A stretch of 64,000 nucleotides of DNA, taken from contig JAOTOM010004865.1 of the NCBI GenBank assembly GCA_034440615.1, positions 434,001-498,000 of the forward strand. The letters are read 5' to 3'. The DNA comes from Ashinkailepas kermadecensis. Taxonomy: Eukaryota; Arthropoda; Thecostraca; Neolepadidae. Positions 12,701 to 24,900 of this stretch are shown one piece after another (the first letter of the stretch is position 1; each line of letters opens with the position of its first letter). The notes beneath the pieces are model-generated. The model did not search any database. It had not been told where the DNA came from and worked only from the letters and a program-made list of their open reading frames with translations. Made by a program: the position numbers and the translations under genes.

Positions 12701-12825
12701 CATGACGTGCAATACAAAACAAACAAACAAATAAAAATATAAAAACAAAAACAATGAAACCAAACAAAACAAAACAAAAATAAATCAAACAAAACAAAAC
12801 GCCAAAAACAAAACAAAACAAAAGG
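12701..12825 (+). repeat. A-rich tract with AAAAC/AAACA units
   Basis: The stretch is almost all A with single C (and a few T or G). It could be an internal A-rich segment or the 3' tail of a truncated LINE insertion. Its reverse strand gives a Phe/Val-rich frame that is not a gene. Confidence 0.8.
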
Positions 12826-13200
12826 CGTATGTATCATAGTGTATGATATATATATGTATGTTCTTGCATTGTTAAAGAGAACGGCGATGACCGGACCCCA
12901 TCCTCAACTACGCTCCGGCACCGTCCGGACCACCACTACTCAACTAATCTATAATAACGTAAACAGCTGATATCACCGAGAAAGCGGCAGGCTGGTACAA
13001 CTCAATACAACTACAACTGGAGTAGTAAACTGCCGCCTGCTGCAGCTGTCAACATCAGTAGATTGCACAGCGAAGCAGAAAGTACCGATAATGGCGCCTG
13101 AAAATATCACCTTATAAATCCACAGGTGGGTCACACGTCCACGTGATGCCTCTCTCGACTTTCCAGATGACTACTGCCAAGTGGTGTAGGAATACCTGAA

Positions 13201-13479
13201 TTGTCCTCCCATAAGTACCTCGGAGTGGTGACGGATTCCCAATTACAGTTTCGGTTCCACGTGACTCATATTCGACAGAAAGGATTCCGTCGTTTGGAAG
13301 CGCTTCATTGTGTATCGGCTGCTCGCTGTGAAGGCGATCGGAGCGCGCCGATCCTTCTTTGTGAACATATGGCCCAATCGGTGTTGGGCAACAGTGTTTT
13401 CCTTCTTCATCATATTGCCAAAGCGCATTCTGGTCAACTCGAAGCTGTTCAAAATCAAGCATTACGGCACACGCTGTAA
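13201..13479 (+). pseudogene. LINE reverse transcriptase fragment (thumb region)
   Basis: A 92-codon stretch reads HKYLGVVTDSQLQFRFHV near its start, the motif found just after the catalytic domain in non-LTR reverse transcriptases (KYLGV plus an aromatic and a His). It ends with VQNQALRHTL, matching the conserved EAVQNRALR-type block about 80 residues later. Both ends are lost: no YADD box lies upstream and no RNase H downstream. It is a decayed piece of a Jockey- or R1-like ORF2. Confidence 0.65.
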
Positions 13480-13499
13480 AAATATGAGTTTAGCCTCGG

Positions 13500-15056
13500 A
13501 GGAGTGCTAATCCAGATAGTAAGATATATGCTACACTTCGTATCCCTGATCTTGCATCTTGCTCAATTAAAAAAATACATGTGGTGCTATGGAATCATGA
13601 GCTATAGAATAAGAGAGCTCCAATGTGCTAATGAAATAGCACCTTTTCTGGAGTTTTCGTTTAGCATACTGGGGTGCTGAGTAAATTTTGAGTACCTTCA
13701 TGCTGCTAATATTTTAGATTCATCCCTTAAGTACCCAATTTAAGCACTCCTAACTGCCCTATGCAAACATGGCACTGCTTCCACTGAAGTTGGAAACGGC
13801 ACCAGATGTTTATATGCTGCTATATTGCACTGTTGTTGAGGGTGTCATTGCGAAAGGAGCACCACCTCGGGGTGGAATGGAGTTCTTGGAACTTGGAACT
13901 TGGAACTTGGAACTTGGCCAACTTGGAACAGTGATTAGTCCCGCGACGGTTCGGAAGTACTCCATCATGAAGCGAAATGTGCGCTCTCCCGAGGTACTTC
14001 CCTTATGCATGGTTGGCTAATCATAACGCAAATGAAGTATTAAATATTAGCGAAGTCCAGAGAACCATTCAAAACGACAGTAATGGAAATATCTTCCAGG
14101 CCACATCGATTCGCTTTTCCACTAGCCACCATGCACTTAAATATTCCACACATCGTTTGACCTATAAATGTATTCCCAAAGGTTGCCATTGTTCCCGGCA
14201 GACTCCCAAGGCTGGATAAACTTTACGGCCACTTTCATACCTCATCGAATACAACCGAGAGGTGCTACATCTACACTCCCTTTAACACCATACCGTACGC
14301 AGCCGGAAAGTACAAACCTATATTAGCACTCTTACACACCGTACCGGGTATGTAAGACGCCTAACAACGCAACACGATACATTCAAAGGATTGATTCGCA
14401 CCCTTCGCACCGCACAGGATGTAGCTGGGAAGTGCTATATCCAATTAGGCAGTGCTGTAACGACGAAACTTTCATAGAGGCTCACGTCGTGCGGTGAGTA
14501 GCTGGGAAGCGCGCAGTCTAACTACACAAACAATGCATGGAATTCAAGTAAATCAGGGAGGAAAGTGCATAGAAGCCGCGTAGCTACACAGCTAAATATT
14601 GCGCTTCACTTGCTGGCGAAAGACGCTTTCGTGACCTGCTGGTGAACCTTGGAGGCGCTGTGTGGTGCACGAGCTACATCATCCACCGCAATTGTGTATG
14701 CGTGGATATATGTCACGAAAGTGTTCACCTTTTTTTCTGGAATTTCACATGGATCACTGAGAAAGTCCAGACCGAGCAAACAAGAGCCTCGAGTTCATCG
14801 TCTGTTTCCGTTCGGGTGTGCTGCCCGACAAACTCGGCCGACCTCTAGATGAGGCATGCGGCGTGATGGGCAGATCAGAGCAGCAATCTTGGAGCAGATC
14901 AGAGTGGCAATCAGCAGGGTCATGATCTGCGAATGGCTTCCCCTGAAATTAAGGAGCCATTGTTATCAAATTGTGTATTGGGTTTGGGGAGCGGATCGTC
15001 GGCACCTAAGGCTATATTGCGCCAGGCCACTATTATCAATATAGTCACCACTCATT
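13500..15056. other. No gene recognised; contains a 7-bp microsatellite
   Basis: TTGGAAC is repeated four times or more at 13886-13929. Around 13610-13750 the words GTGCTA and AGCACC recur in AT-rich DNA. No frame has a recognised domain. Confidence 0.5.
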
Positions 15057-15250
15057 GATTGGTTGGCGATTTTATTGGGTTGGATTTGATTCTGGCATGA
15101 CGACGCACTCAGCAGCTGAGGCCACATGGCGTCCCCTGCCTCTCACCCTGGCAGGTAGGGCGGCCATCGCGGGGAATCGAACCCCGTACCCCTTGCGTGC
15201 CAGACGCTCAGCTTAACACTACTGAGCGACCGACGCCCGGATTGGTTGGC
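15057..15250 (-). mobile_element. tRNA-derived SINE flanked by 11-bp target-site duplications
   Basis: The word GATTGGTTGGC occurs at 15057-15067 and again at 15240-15250, framing an insertion of 172 bp (15068-15239). Read on the minus strand, the head carries an A box (GCTCAGTAGTG, near 15217-15229) and a B box GGTTCGATTCC at 15173-15183. The body then leads to an A-rich 3' end near 15068-15090. The pol III boxes, short body and perfect duplications make this a well-preserved SINE copy made by a LINE in trans. Confidence 0.9.
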
Positions 15251-15747
15251 AATGACGTCGGACTGAAACAACAATTACATTGCTCTTTCGCTTGGTAGCT
15301 ATTTCAAGAACTTCAAGCATGCTTCAGTGTTGCATACACATGCTTAGTTACTTAGTTATGATTTTTCTACGTTCATGTTGAACAAAATAGTCTACAACAT
15401 GCATAGGGTTCCGGCCATCTAATTTTAAGCTTTATATCAGCTTGTATTGTGCGGAATACATAACTATCGCTGTGCAGGGGGTGGGGCTGTCGAGAGCCCC
15501 ACTCAAGTTTATTTTTCTGAATAGCAGTCGAATGAGTGGACGCACAGACACAACATTTTCGCTTCTTGTGCGTCTGTTTTGTATACCCCATTCAAATGCT
15601 AGGTCCAGGTGCCAAAGGACATCATCCTAAGACGAGTGAAGACGAGTTCCAAAATTTTCGAAGCGCCGCCATTCGGAGTAGTTGTAGTATGTAACCACCC
15701 GACTCAAAACAAGTTGTCCTTTCATGAAGACGAACAAACTGTTATAT

Positions 15748-16250
15748 CAGACTTTTAATTAAGGTCAGGGTTACTGGCCTGAGGTTCAGACTTTTAATTA
15801 ACGTAGGGTTACTGGCCTGAGGTTAGGTCAATTCCATCGCGTTTACCATACTGAATGGGGAGAATGCATTTTCACACCGAAAATAATGCGAACATACAAG
15901 AAGCATTCTAGGTTATCAGGTCCTCAAGGTCAGTGAAGTCAGGTAAATCATCATGTATCTTCTGCACAATGTCATCGTACACATAATGTTGTTGTGTGTA
16001 ATGAAGGCTATCTGAATGATCTGTCTATCTGAATTATTATCTGAATTCGGTTTCAGAGCCGGCTAAGTCGTGCGACATGACATTGGATGGCCAACGGATG
16101 ACCTGAGACGACCTGAACTCGTATGAACTGACCATATTTGTTCTGATTTAACATTGCTTTGTAATTACTTTCCAGGCGAAGTAGAACTACACTTAAGCGA
16201 AGGCTAAATGACCACTTAATCAATCGATGCATTGTCGGAACGTGACCTAA
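15748..16250 (-). repeat. Dispersed AGGTCA-rich repeat, copy A (inverted)
   Basis: Read in reverse complement, this matches blocks at 38.9-39.3 kb and 55.9-56.3 kb, including the landmark around the TCGTGCGACATGA word (16067-16079 on the plus strand; the other copies have ATGTCGCA). The left end holds an internal tandem copy of about 39 bp (15748-15786 and 15787-15824). It has no coding capacity that I can see and is probably a non-autonomous element of unknown class. Confidence 0.7.
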
Positions 16251-16820
16251 GGTCAGGTCACGAATCTAGAAGCTGGACCGTTTAGAAAGATGCTTCAGTA
16301 TCATGTCAGTTCTTCGTGCAGTACAATTATGTCTCCAGACCATTCTCCAGGAAGAAGGTCTTGCAACTGGATTCACCTATTATGACGTTCAACGACATCA
16401 GTATAACCGAAAATGAATAATAATATGTAATATGCTTTGGGTTATGTTCACTTGCCAGTGACATTTTCCCCGTGTCTCTAACATGAATAGTTTTAAGCTG
16501 GGTTTCAAGCCTGATTCTGACCCGATCTGAGGTACTATGCATTGATCTTGTTTTATTATGATCGATACAAATACATTCATCATGTTAAATCCCGAAAACC
16601 AACGCAGAAAGAAATCAAGCCCCGCCTTTTGACCATCTTCAGTGATTTAAGTCGACGTCCGTATTTTCATCTACTATGACCGTTGGTGACCTCACTATTC
16701 GTCAAAGTGCAAATATATCGTATGCTTCGGGATCTCCACGGCTTGAGTTCGTCTTCCGCCTCCGGGTCCACTCATATTCCGCCTCTGTAAGCGACTCGGA
16801 CTTTCCTCGCCGATCTCTCT

Positions 16821-16932
16821 ATTGCTGCTTGCTCTCCAATGTCACCATTGGAGTTCTCCATTGCTGCTTGCTCTCCAATGTCACCATTGGAGTTCTCCAT
16901 TGCTGCTTGCTCTCCAATGTCACCACTCCGGT
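16821..16932. repeat. 39-bp tandem repeat, about 2.9 copies, with an internal hairpin
   Basis: Units start at 16821, 16860 and 16899. Each full unit contains CTCCAATG-TCAC-CATTGGAG, a perfect 8-bp inverted repeat with a 4-base loop. The third copy loses the hairpin by divergence. Confidence 0.88.
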
Positions 16933-17129
16933 GGCGTCCAATCCTAAGGAATATGTTTGTCTTCACCGAACCAGAAGATAGCCTGATGGTTGCGTATTTC
17001 AAATATTGGTCTAGCGAGTTAAACAAGAACGTAGTCGGCATCGTTCTTCCTCTGCGCGGATAGTTTCAAGTCCAGCGTTCCTATTGGGACGAGTTTGTCC
17101 AGCATACTGTGAAAGTGGGATATCCAAAT

Positions 17130-17720
17130 TATTTCGCACCAAAGATTATACGTCCGTGTTTTCGCAGAGCTTCTTGCGATCCTCCAATAGTCACGTTATC
17201 GCAAAACAAATAACATTAACCCAACAGAAATAAGCTTCGATTCACAGGCTGCAATATCGGCCATCCTCGTCGTTAACCACATGCGGTTGCAAATAATTGT
17301 GTTCTTAGCGTAAGAAGGCCGTTTTGGAAGCTTATAACAAGAGAAAATGTGATTTTGGTGGGATACTTAGGTCGTCGTGGCGTACCAGTGAGCACGGGAG
17401 CGAACGAGCTCGCGAAAAACGAAATCACAGATGCCTACACGCATTCCAATTTGTACACCAAGATGCACGAAGTGTTTAATTGAACAAGACATGGCCGGCG
17501 AAGCATAAACCCACTGGAAAAAATGCTTAAATCAGTCAGCATTCTCGATCGAACCAAATTGCATCACCAGCGGTCTAGCGCAAGCCGAAACTCCTGGTAA
17601 ACAGGAAATCCTTCTGGCCAGACTGCGTATCTGACACATGAAATGCGCGTATGCTTTCGCGTGTCATTGAGGGGGGCTTTCGTGTCCCCTAGTTCGTATG
17701 CGATAACAGCCAAATCAATT
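17130..17720 (+). pseudogene. Decayed LINE ORF2 end: RNase H and C-terminal region
   Basis: No long frame survives, but the RNase H order can be read through shifts. A VFAELLAILQ block (about 17155-17190) corresponds to the Glu motif, a SFDSQAAISAI block (about 17235-17265) to the second Asp motif, and a GVPVSTGANELAKNEI block (about 17385-17440) to the last motif. A QEILLARLRI block near 17600 corresponds to the conserved segment before the C-terminal Cys/His cluster. In-frame stops and shifts are numerous. The order and spacing match a Jockey-like ORF2 such as the one at 915-1600, so this is an old copy of a related element. Confidence 0.7.
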
Positions 17721-20577
17721 GAGACAGCAGCTTGAAACTTTCAGTACCTTCAAAGGAATACATTGGTTATCTTGTGTAAGAAGATTGACTTCAAGATCAT
17801 CTTAGGTCGTCTCCTAATGACGTCATAAAGTCGGTCATAGGTGCGCCTTTTAACGTCACGAACGACTGCTTGCTGTTATGAGATGCAATCAGGCCAATGT
17901 ATACTAACATGTCAATACAGCTACAGGTGGTGTACCAGCGGTCACTGTGGTACCGTGAGACGTGAACTAGGTCATTTTGGGTCATATTGATATAATTAAT
18001 TGCATTCAAACATTATTACCGCTTCGGACTGGAAAAGACATTCAAATCGTTATTGCATATATAAATTGGTTACCAAAGGCATCTTTACATGTGAGGTCAT
18101 GATAGGTCAAGCATACAATGTCTGTTTGCAGATACAATGCCGGATTGTATTATAATTACATCACAGACTCGATCGCAGGTGCTGCTTTTCCGTCTGAACT
18201 GCTTGCTTGTTGTCATCCGATACAATTTAAACAAATTGTACTGGAAGGTGTAATTCTTCGAGAGAGGTCAATGTCTGCTGGGTCCTGACGCAAGAGGCAA
18301 ATGCTATGAAGGCTTTCAAAATATGAACCTAGACATGTGTGTCTGTGACGAGCACCGTCCATGACCATTACGTGTGCTGCATTGCGATCATCTCAGAAAA
18401 TGCACGCACCTACGACCGCCTACATTTTACTGTCATTTATAATACGATGTACACGGAGAGAATATTCAGTGGTATATACGGACGTGTGCGTCCGTTCTTT
18501 TCGAGCTCCTCTTCGAAATGTAGCCAATACCCATGCCACGCATTGCGCACTGAACCCAGTGGCCGTTTTCAGGGGTAGCCGGAGTAAGCATAGGTTCCCA
18601 AATTTGCATAATTCTGATATCTCACTTTGGGTGTAATTTGTGTCATATATTTTGATGGAACAGTGGTGAAAATGATCCAGTTTCAAAGGCAAATCAATTC
18701 TGATTCGAGGTATGCCTTTACATTCATCCAAATGTCTGAGTTAATCGAATTAATTTGTCTACCTCATACCTCATAAATTATATTTGTGTTCGAAGATTGC
18801 AATTATGGATAGCAATGCTAAGTAATAAATGTTTGCAGTGAGGAGCTAGTCTGCACTATGAACTAAGCAGCCTGGAATTGATCTTGATCGACAGTACTGC
18901 ACGCAGTCACGCGTGACTTACTTACCGATGACTTACCTTTAGCCCCACGACTGGCGGGAAAGCAGAACAAACATGGATTCCTCAATAGGCAGTGGCCACT
19001 GTCTGCTGCAATCAGCTGGCTAAGCTCAGTAAGGTTCCAAGGCCGTAAAATGTAAACAAATCGACCTGAATACTTACCCCGCTTTGAAGTCGGGTCGGCT
19101 TGGGCAACTAGCATGTTTGCATATAAGCGCTTTGGTATATATGATGTACAGGTGACACAAATAACAAGTGCCACGCTACTTAGCGGCTTGTGACGCTCCG
19201 GAGGAGAACTGCCGGGCGGGAGGGGGGAGGGGGGTGCTTTTAGGGGCGTGTAGAACCACAGAGGGCATTTGTATGCACTGCCATTACAACTAGTGGGCTG
19301 TGAATGCAAGTTCAAGGCAAATGTGCGTTTGCATGAAGGGAGTTTTACGTTTGTGTATGTGACGCTGTGCACTAAAGGTGGGGGGGGGGGGGACGTCTCC
19401 AAGATGGTTCAGAGGGTTTTGCTAAAGCTTAGTTTACTTTGCCTGCTCCTCCACGCGATAATTTGGACGTTTGGGTTGCGGAGGGTTGGTAATGAAGTTA
19501 ATTTTGCTAGGGTGCCGGTATTAGCTTACAATTGTCGAAGAGCCCCGAGGGATCTTTCCTGTGTGGGCAAGGAAGTAATTGCCCACGCCGCTTCTCACGC
19601 TGACTACCGCGTGTTAATAGTAATTAGCATGATGCGCTCTAGCAAAGGAGACCGGAAAAATTAACTTACCCTACACACGAAGGGCCAGAATCGCCTCTGA
19701 CTGACCCAAACGGCGAGTTGGCATCTCTTCCCCAAATGGTTTCATTTGACCCGAGTCCAATGAGTTGAGACTGTATAATTATTGGCATATAATGACATAT
19801 AGCATATACCAACACCTAGGTTTTATATTGCTCTAATGTCCTTCTTTGCCGTGAAGATATACATTCTTGGAATCCGCAACATATTTCCACGTTACATGCC
19901 CTGTGATATCATGGGTGTCATGTCAAAGTATAGAAGTGTGCACAATTCTGTAGCATATACGAATTTGTATGTCAGTTTTTTAACATCCCTGTAAAATGTG
20001 ACCTTGAAAACGAGTTGCATTGTATGCTGAATTAAAGGCAGTTTGACCTCTTCCCCCAGGTGACCTTACATAACCCGAGAACAGAAAGGGTTTATATCTG
20101 CCGGTGTAGGTACGCACCGCATGCATGCAACCACAGCTGATATTTTATATTGCCCTGATGCCCTGAGTTGCGTTAAAACTATGAGCTCTCGAAAAACTAA
20201 CAGTCGAACACCATTTTACTTGATATGACCTGTGACTACAACAGCTACCTACAGGTAAACACCAATTATATTGGATGGAATAAAGCTATGGTGCTGTCGA
20301 ATCTCGGTTGAATCGGGGTACTCGGTTCATCGGTTGCCGATATACCAGGGGAAAATGTCCCCCCCTGTAACGAATTTCTTATATGCCCCTACTTGGTAGA
20401 TAGAGAGAGGGGGGGGGTACTTCCAAAGTGACGCCTTCGCTCATGGTAAGTCGGCTGCAGGCAATCAGTACTTACCGCACTGACGGTGCAGCATGGCACA
20501 TTGGACTAAGCGGACTGTCACCACCGGTCAGAAGGTATTACTGATAGGTCATCCACAGGCTTGTCTACGCGTGACGA
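17721..20577. other. No gene recognised
   Basis: Frames reach 179 residues on the minus strand (18863-19402), but that frame has low-complexity Pro runs over a purine tract at 19209-19236 and a G-run at 19380-19392, and no domain. AT-rich unique-looking DNA makes up the rest. Confidence 0.45.
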
Positions 20578-21450
20578 CGTAATTTTACTTCAGAATATCT
20601 GATGGTCTGGTAATGTAAACATCTGATCATGCTGGCCTCACAACACGAAGTACAATTATGCCTTCATTATATCTGTAGGCATCATTTGCATGGACGTACA
20701 GTCAAATATCCCTATCGTAATGCAAACAAGCGCTTTTTTTGTCACGGTATACATAAAGACATAAAGACATACAAGATCAGTGCAACTATGAGCCACAAGG
20801 GCCCTTCTTGGTTGCACACTGGACACTGAACCAGTTGCCCACCAAATCCGTCGATCAGCCCTCCCTGGAATACCGAAAAGCAAACCCTCTACTCTTATAA
20901 TGATTGTCTATGCTGTTCTTAAAGGTGTTCAGTGTGCTGCTACTGACAATGGTTTCCGGCAGCTGGTTCCAGTGTTCTACTACCCTGTTGGTGAAGAAAG
21001 ACTGTCTTAACCTTGTCCTGCTTTGATTAACTTTAATTTTGAATTGATGACCTCTAATTGCATAATTTCTGTTAAGTTCAAACATTTCTCTGATATATCC
21101 CTGTCCCTGACCATGAACAAATTTAAAGACCTCGATGAGATCTCCTCTCAGCCTTCTATATCGAAGTGAAAACATATTAAATTTCTTCAATCTTTCCTCA
21201 TATGCCAGGTTGCTTATACCATTAACCATTTTTGTTGCCCTCTTTTGTACTCTCTCTCTCTCTAAAAGCCAACAATCTTTTTCATAACTAGGGGACCAAG
21301 CTTGGACACAGTATTCCAAATGTGGCCTGACATATACACAGTAAAGCTTCCTGATGACTTCCTCACTTTTGTACGATACATATACATAGCGTGTCCCGGA
21401 AAACATGAACATTTTCACAAGCTTCCTGTAGTTTCATTGTTCACGTGTTG
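20578..21450 (+). repeat. Older dispersed repeat, copy 1, split by a LINE insertion
   Basis: The segments 20578-20755 and 21389-21450 together match 21645-21930 downstream. Shared landmarks are GTAATTTTACTTCAGAA, AAGTACAATTATGC and GGACGTACAGTC, then an AACAT...TTTCACAA block. In copy 2 these lie without a gap; in copy 1 about 630 bp of LINE sequence sits between them. Confidence 0.75.
20756..21380 (-). mobile_element. 5'-truncated CR1/L2-like LINE with 8-bp target-site duplication
   Basis: The minus strand encodes the last 175 or so residues of a non-LTR ORF2 (frame to 20855), with LYCVYVRPHLEYCVQAWSP, then LERERVQKRATKMV, YEERLKKF and RRLRGDLIEVFK. This is the C-terminal signature of CR1/L2/Daphne-type elements that lack RNase H. 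The upstream catalytic part is missing. The element ends at about 20756 in two copies of an 8-base word (ATGTCTTT on the minus strand), and CR1-like elements typically end in short 8-bp repeats instead of poly(A). TATACATA occurs at 20748-20755 and 21381-21388 as the target-site duplication. No frameshift is seen in the surviving part, so the insertion looks fairly young. Confidence 0.88.
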
Positions 21451-21644
21451 GGTACTCCATACATATTGCACTTTATTTGCACAATCGAACAACAATGGGA
21501 TAGAACAACGATATAAACATCAGATGATGAGAACTAGTTTTTCTAACTTACACATTTGTAGGTCTCCAATGCAGCTCGTGTAGCTTCCTTAACAAAGGTT
21601 GAACATTTTATGATCACCATAGCGTCGTGGCTTATTTCCGTGTA

Positions 21645-21930
21645 GCGGCGTAATTTTACTTCAGAACATCTGGTGGTTACTTACAACACGTACTGAAACC
21701 ATCAAACATGACAACGATGCAGCATGACCATATTCGACCATGCTAATATCACAACAAAAAGTACAATTATGCTTTCTTTCCACCTGCAGAGCATCATTTA
21801 TATGGACGTACAGTCGAAAACCTATTGTAAGCCACTCTTTGCTGCCACATTGCACGTATGCTGTGCTCGGAAACATCACTTTCACAACCTTCATGTGACT
21901 TCATTATTCACGTTCTTGAGACACTGCGCA
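21645..21930 (+). repeat. Older dispersed repeat, copy 2 (uninterrupted)
   Basis: This is the diverged partner of the split copy at 20578-21450. It keeps the same order of shared words and shows that the LINE at 20756-21380 arrived after the repeat. Confidence 0.72.
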
Positions 21931-24900
21931 TGTGGACAATCAGCATGGGACACTGTGATGCACAATGGTACATATGTTGGGGAAAATGAAAGCAGATCAA
22001 ACGGCTTCGATTTGGCTTTAATAACCAAATCGTTACAAACGGCGTCGATTTCGATGTTCGCCGAAACCGGATTTTGGGGATGAACATGGAATCTGGGGCC
22101 GTGGGCACCTTGGAATTCCTAAGGTCAAAATAGCCCCGGATATTCCGAAAAAAGGGAAGATTTTTAACGTTGTATGTTTGCACGATACGTGAAATAGGAC
22201 GTTTTCAGACCGTTTTCTGTGATTTCTGGTCACTGAAACGCCTAGTAGGGCATGCAATCTGGCAATAAAAGCGGGGCGAACAGCTTGGACTTCCGGAAAT
22301 GGCTTCTTGAGATAGTAAATATCAATTGACAGATGATTTTAAGATGACATATGAAACAACTCGTCCTGGCGCATCGCTTTGGTCGAGGATATCTTCTTTT
22401 TTTTGTAATCTGAAAAAAAAATTTAACGAGTTAATTTTGAAATTGCATTTGCATTCATAAATGTGTAGAGCTTTGAATATGGCATATTTCAGGGACTTCT
22501 AACAGGTACAGATAGCCAGCAGGCAACGAAACATATTTTCTTTGATGGAAAGTCAATTTTGAGTTCAAAGAATTCCGCAAAATGAATTTTACCTATTTGC
22601 TGATTTTGGCATGTTTTCTTCTTCTAAGCCTGCCAGAGATCTGCATTTTGTTTGCATCAAGTTTATCTCCGGTGTATCCTTTTCATTCTTTTTTTTATTT
22701 CTGGCGCTGATTGTGAAAACATATGTAAAAATCGGAGACATTTTTTAAAAAATGGTTAGAAAAATTGAAAATTGAAAATTTCACATACAAAGCCACATCT
22801 CTGATAATGTGAGGCTGCTCACGTTTTCAATGGCGCTTACCGATACTTCAGCAATAGTTTTTGTTATTCGCTTTGTATGGCGACGATAAGAATCGACACA
22901 GTGACTACCACAATTGCTTGTAGCGTTTATGCACGTCGAAAAAAATCACCACGTCCTCTTACCCCCAGACGTTTTCGAAAACTGATTCGTGTACTGCTCC
23001 GGCTCTGCCAAGCCTGTTATCGTTTCCTTCCCGATCTCAACCCCTCTAATTTCTACCGGCATCAACGCCAGCACCTTTATCTTCCTCGGAACCACCATCA
23101 GGTTGGAGAGTATTGAGCTATGTACTGATGGGGAGTACGATGTATGTACAAAGTGCGGATGCGGTGTGTAGGGAAGTTCTTACATGCCCCTATTTGGTAT
23201 TTCGATTTATGTTTGGGGGCAAAACTTCTTTGGCACGGTGATAGAATATGGACCTCAACGTTGACGATAAACTCCCGGGTATAGGTTCAATGGCTCTGTA
23301 TCTCAATATCAGAGCTCTGATCCAAACATCTTGACAGGCACCACAAATCCAGCATTTATATTGGCGTCTTTAAGTAGCAATTAAATGGCGATAGTCATTC
23401 AAGTTTCAATAGTGCAGCGTGATAGACGAATTATTGCAATAGCCTCGTTTAGCACAGACAGCTTCAACTGCTTCACATACGACTCTTCAGTAGGCCGCCA
23501 CACATACCAGCACTTACGTCTTCATACAACGCCTCAGTCACATATTCTCAGCCTCCCATATCTCATTAACTAGTTCCAGCGTTCAAACATTCAAAGAGGC
23601 AGCAGTGACTACCGATACTTCAACTGACACACTGACCGGTCTTCATACGTGCTACAACTCTCATATCAAAGGACTACATGTCAGCAGTCATACAGCGTTT
23701 CTCAGACAGAATCCTCAGATGTACCTCGACGACTGGCCTGACAGCCAGTCGCCTTCGCTGGAGGTCCAAGCCGCCAACCACTCGCGTCGACTGCCCGGTG
23801 ACAAGCGAGAGAGAGAGCTCTATATCTTTTAGCCAACGTAACTGACCGTCGCTCCCGACTACATATAATGGTCGGCCACTACCTGCTCCCGGTCTGGTGG
23901 CTCCGCCCACGACGATCGCCATATGTCCAGATGGGGGCGTACACCGGAATGTCGGCCTTATCTACTCCGGATACAGGAACGCCGTTTGGTCAGCGGCCGT
24001 CGGCTTTCGTATCGGAACAACACATCACACGACGATAAGCGTTTCCTGCCCCTATTGACAGTGGCCTTCCTAACCTATCTAGTCCGGATGCAGAGTCGTC
24101 GCTGTACGGCTCCGATCGCCAACCTAACCCATAACATTGGTGTCAGCATTCGTCGTGGTCGTCGTCGGTGGCTCAGATATCGGCCGTAAATCATAACATG
24201 CATTAAGACGCGTCCGGCCCGCTGTCAACAGTGGTGGCATGATTCACATGACACGCGACGTAATATAACTGCGTATTCTCGAACGAAGGTAGCCAAATGG
24301 TATTGTTATATCTAGCAATGTTACAGGTGGGAGGGAAGACATACGCGAGACAAACACCTTGGCATATATTTGCCTTTAACACATAGTCATCAGCAGTCCA
24401 CAGAGGCTCAATGCTTTTTCTTCAGCACAAAATGATAAACCTGTCTAATACTTGAACGCTGACACAAAGTGATCGTCATGTTTGTTATATGTACCTGCCT
24501 ACCGCGTCAGATGCAATATGTAGGCAATAGAACCTGGTTCAATAGGGTCGGGCTGCGTTATTTCCATGTTTGATGTTATTAAATACATATCAGTTGTTCC
24601 GAAGTACAATTGCGTCGCTACACGTAAATAAAGCCATGGGTGACCTATCGCAACTAGTGACCTTGAAATTCGTAATGGATTTGAAGGGAAATTATAGGAT
24701 CTACATTAAAAGGGTAGAAATGATTTTTTCTTTAAAAGAAACGTTTTACAATCATGTCTGTATGCCACTGTTCTACATAATGTACCTTTTCAATGGAAGA
24801 AAGCTTACATGAAATCCGTCCTACTCAGAAAACGCAAAATTGCAAAAAATCATGAAGCGGACGGCCATATCGGATATTTATAAGAACGCATTTTTTAATT

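Larger units (their letters stand above)
10901..12830 (+). mobile_element. Jockey/I-type LINE fragment: 5' region, damaged ORF1 and A-rich tract
   Basis: An open stretch at 10901-11431, rich in Asn, Thr and Ser, precedes the ORF1 frame and may be 5' UTR or an N-terminal part. ORF1 remains follow at 11493-12320, then an A-rich, AAAAC-type tract at 12701-12825. No ORF2 follows before 13.2 kb. It may be from the same family as the LINE at the window start, but this cannot be shown because the two pieces do not overlap. Confidence 0.6.

Noticed and set aside
18863..19402. 179-residue minus-strand frame
   Set aside because: The Pro-rich parts come from purine and G runs; the rest has no domain.
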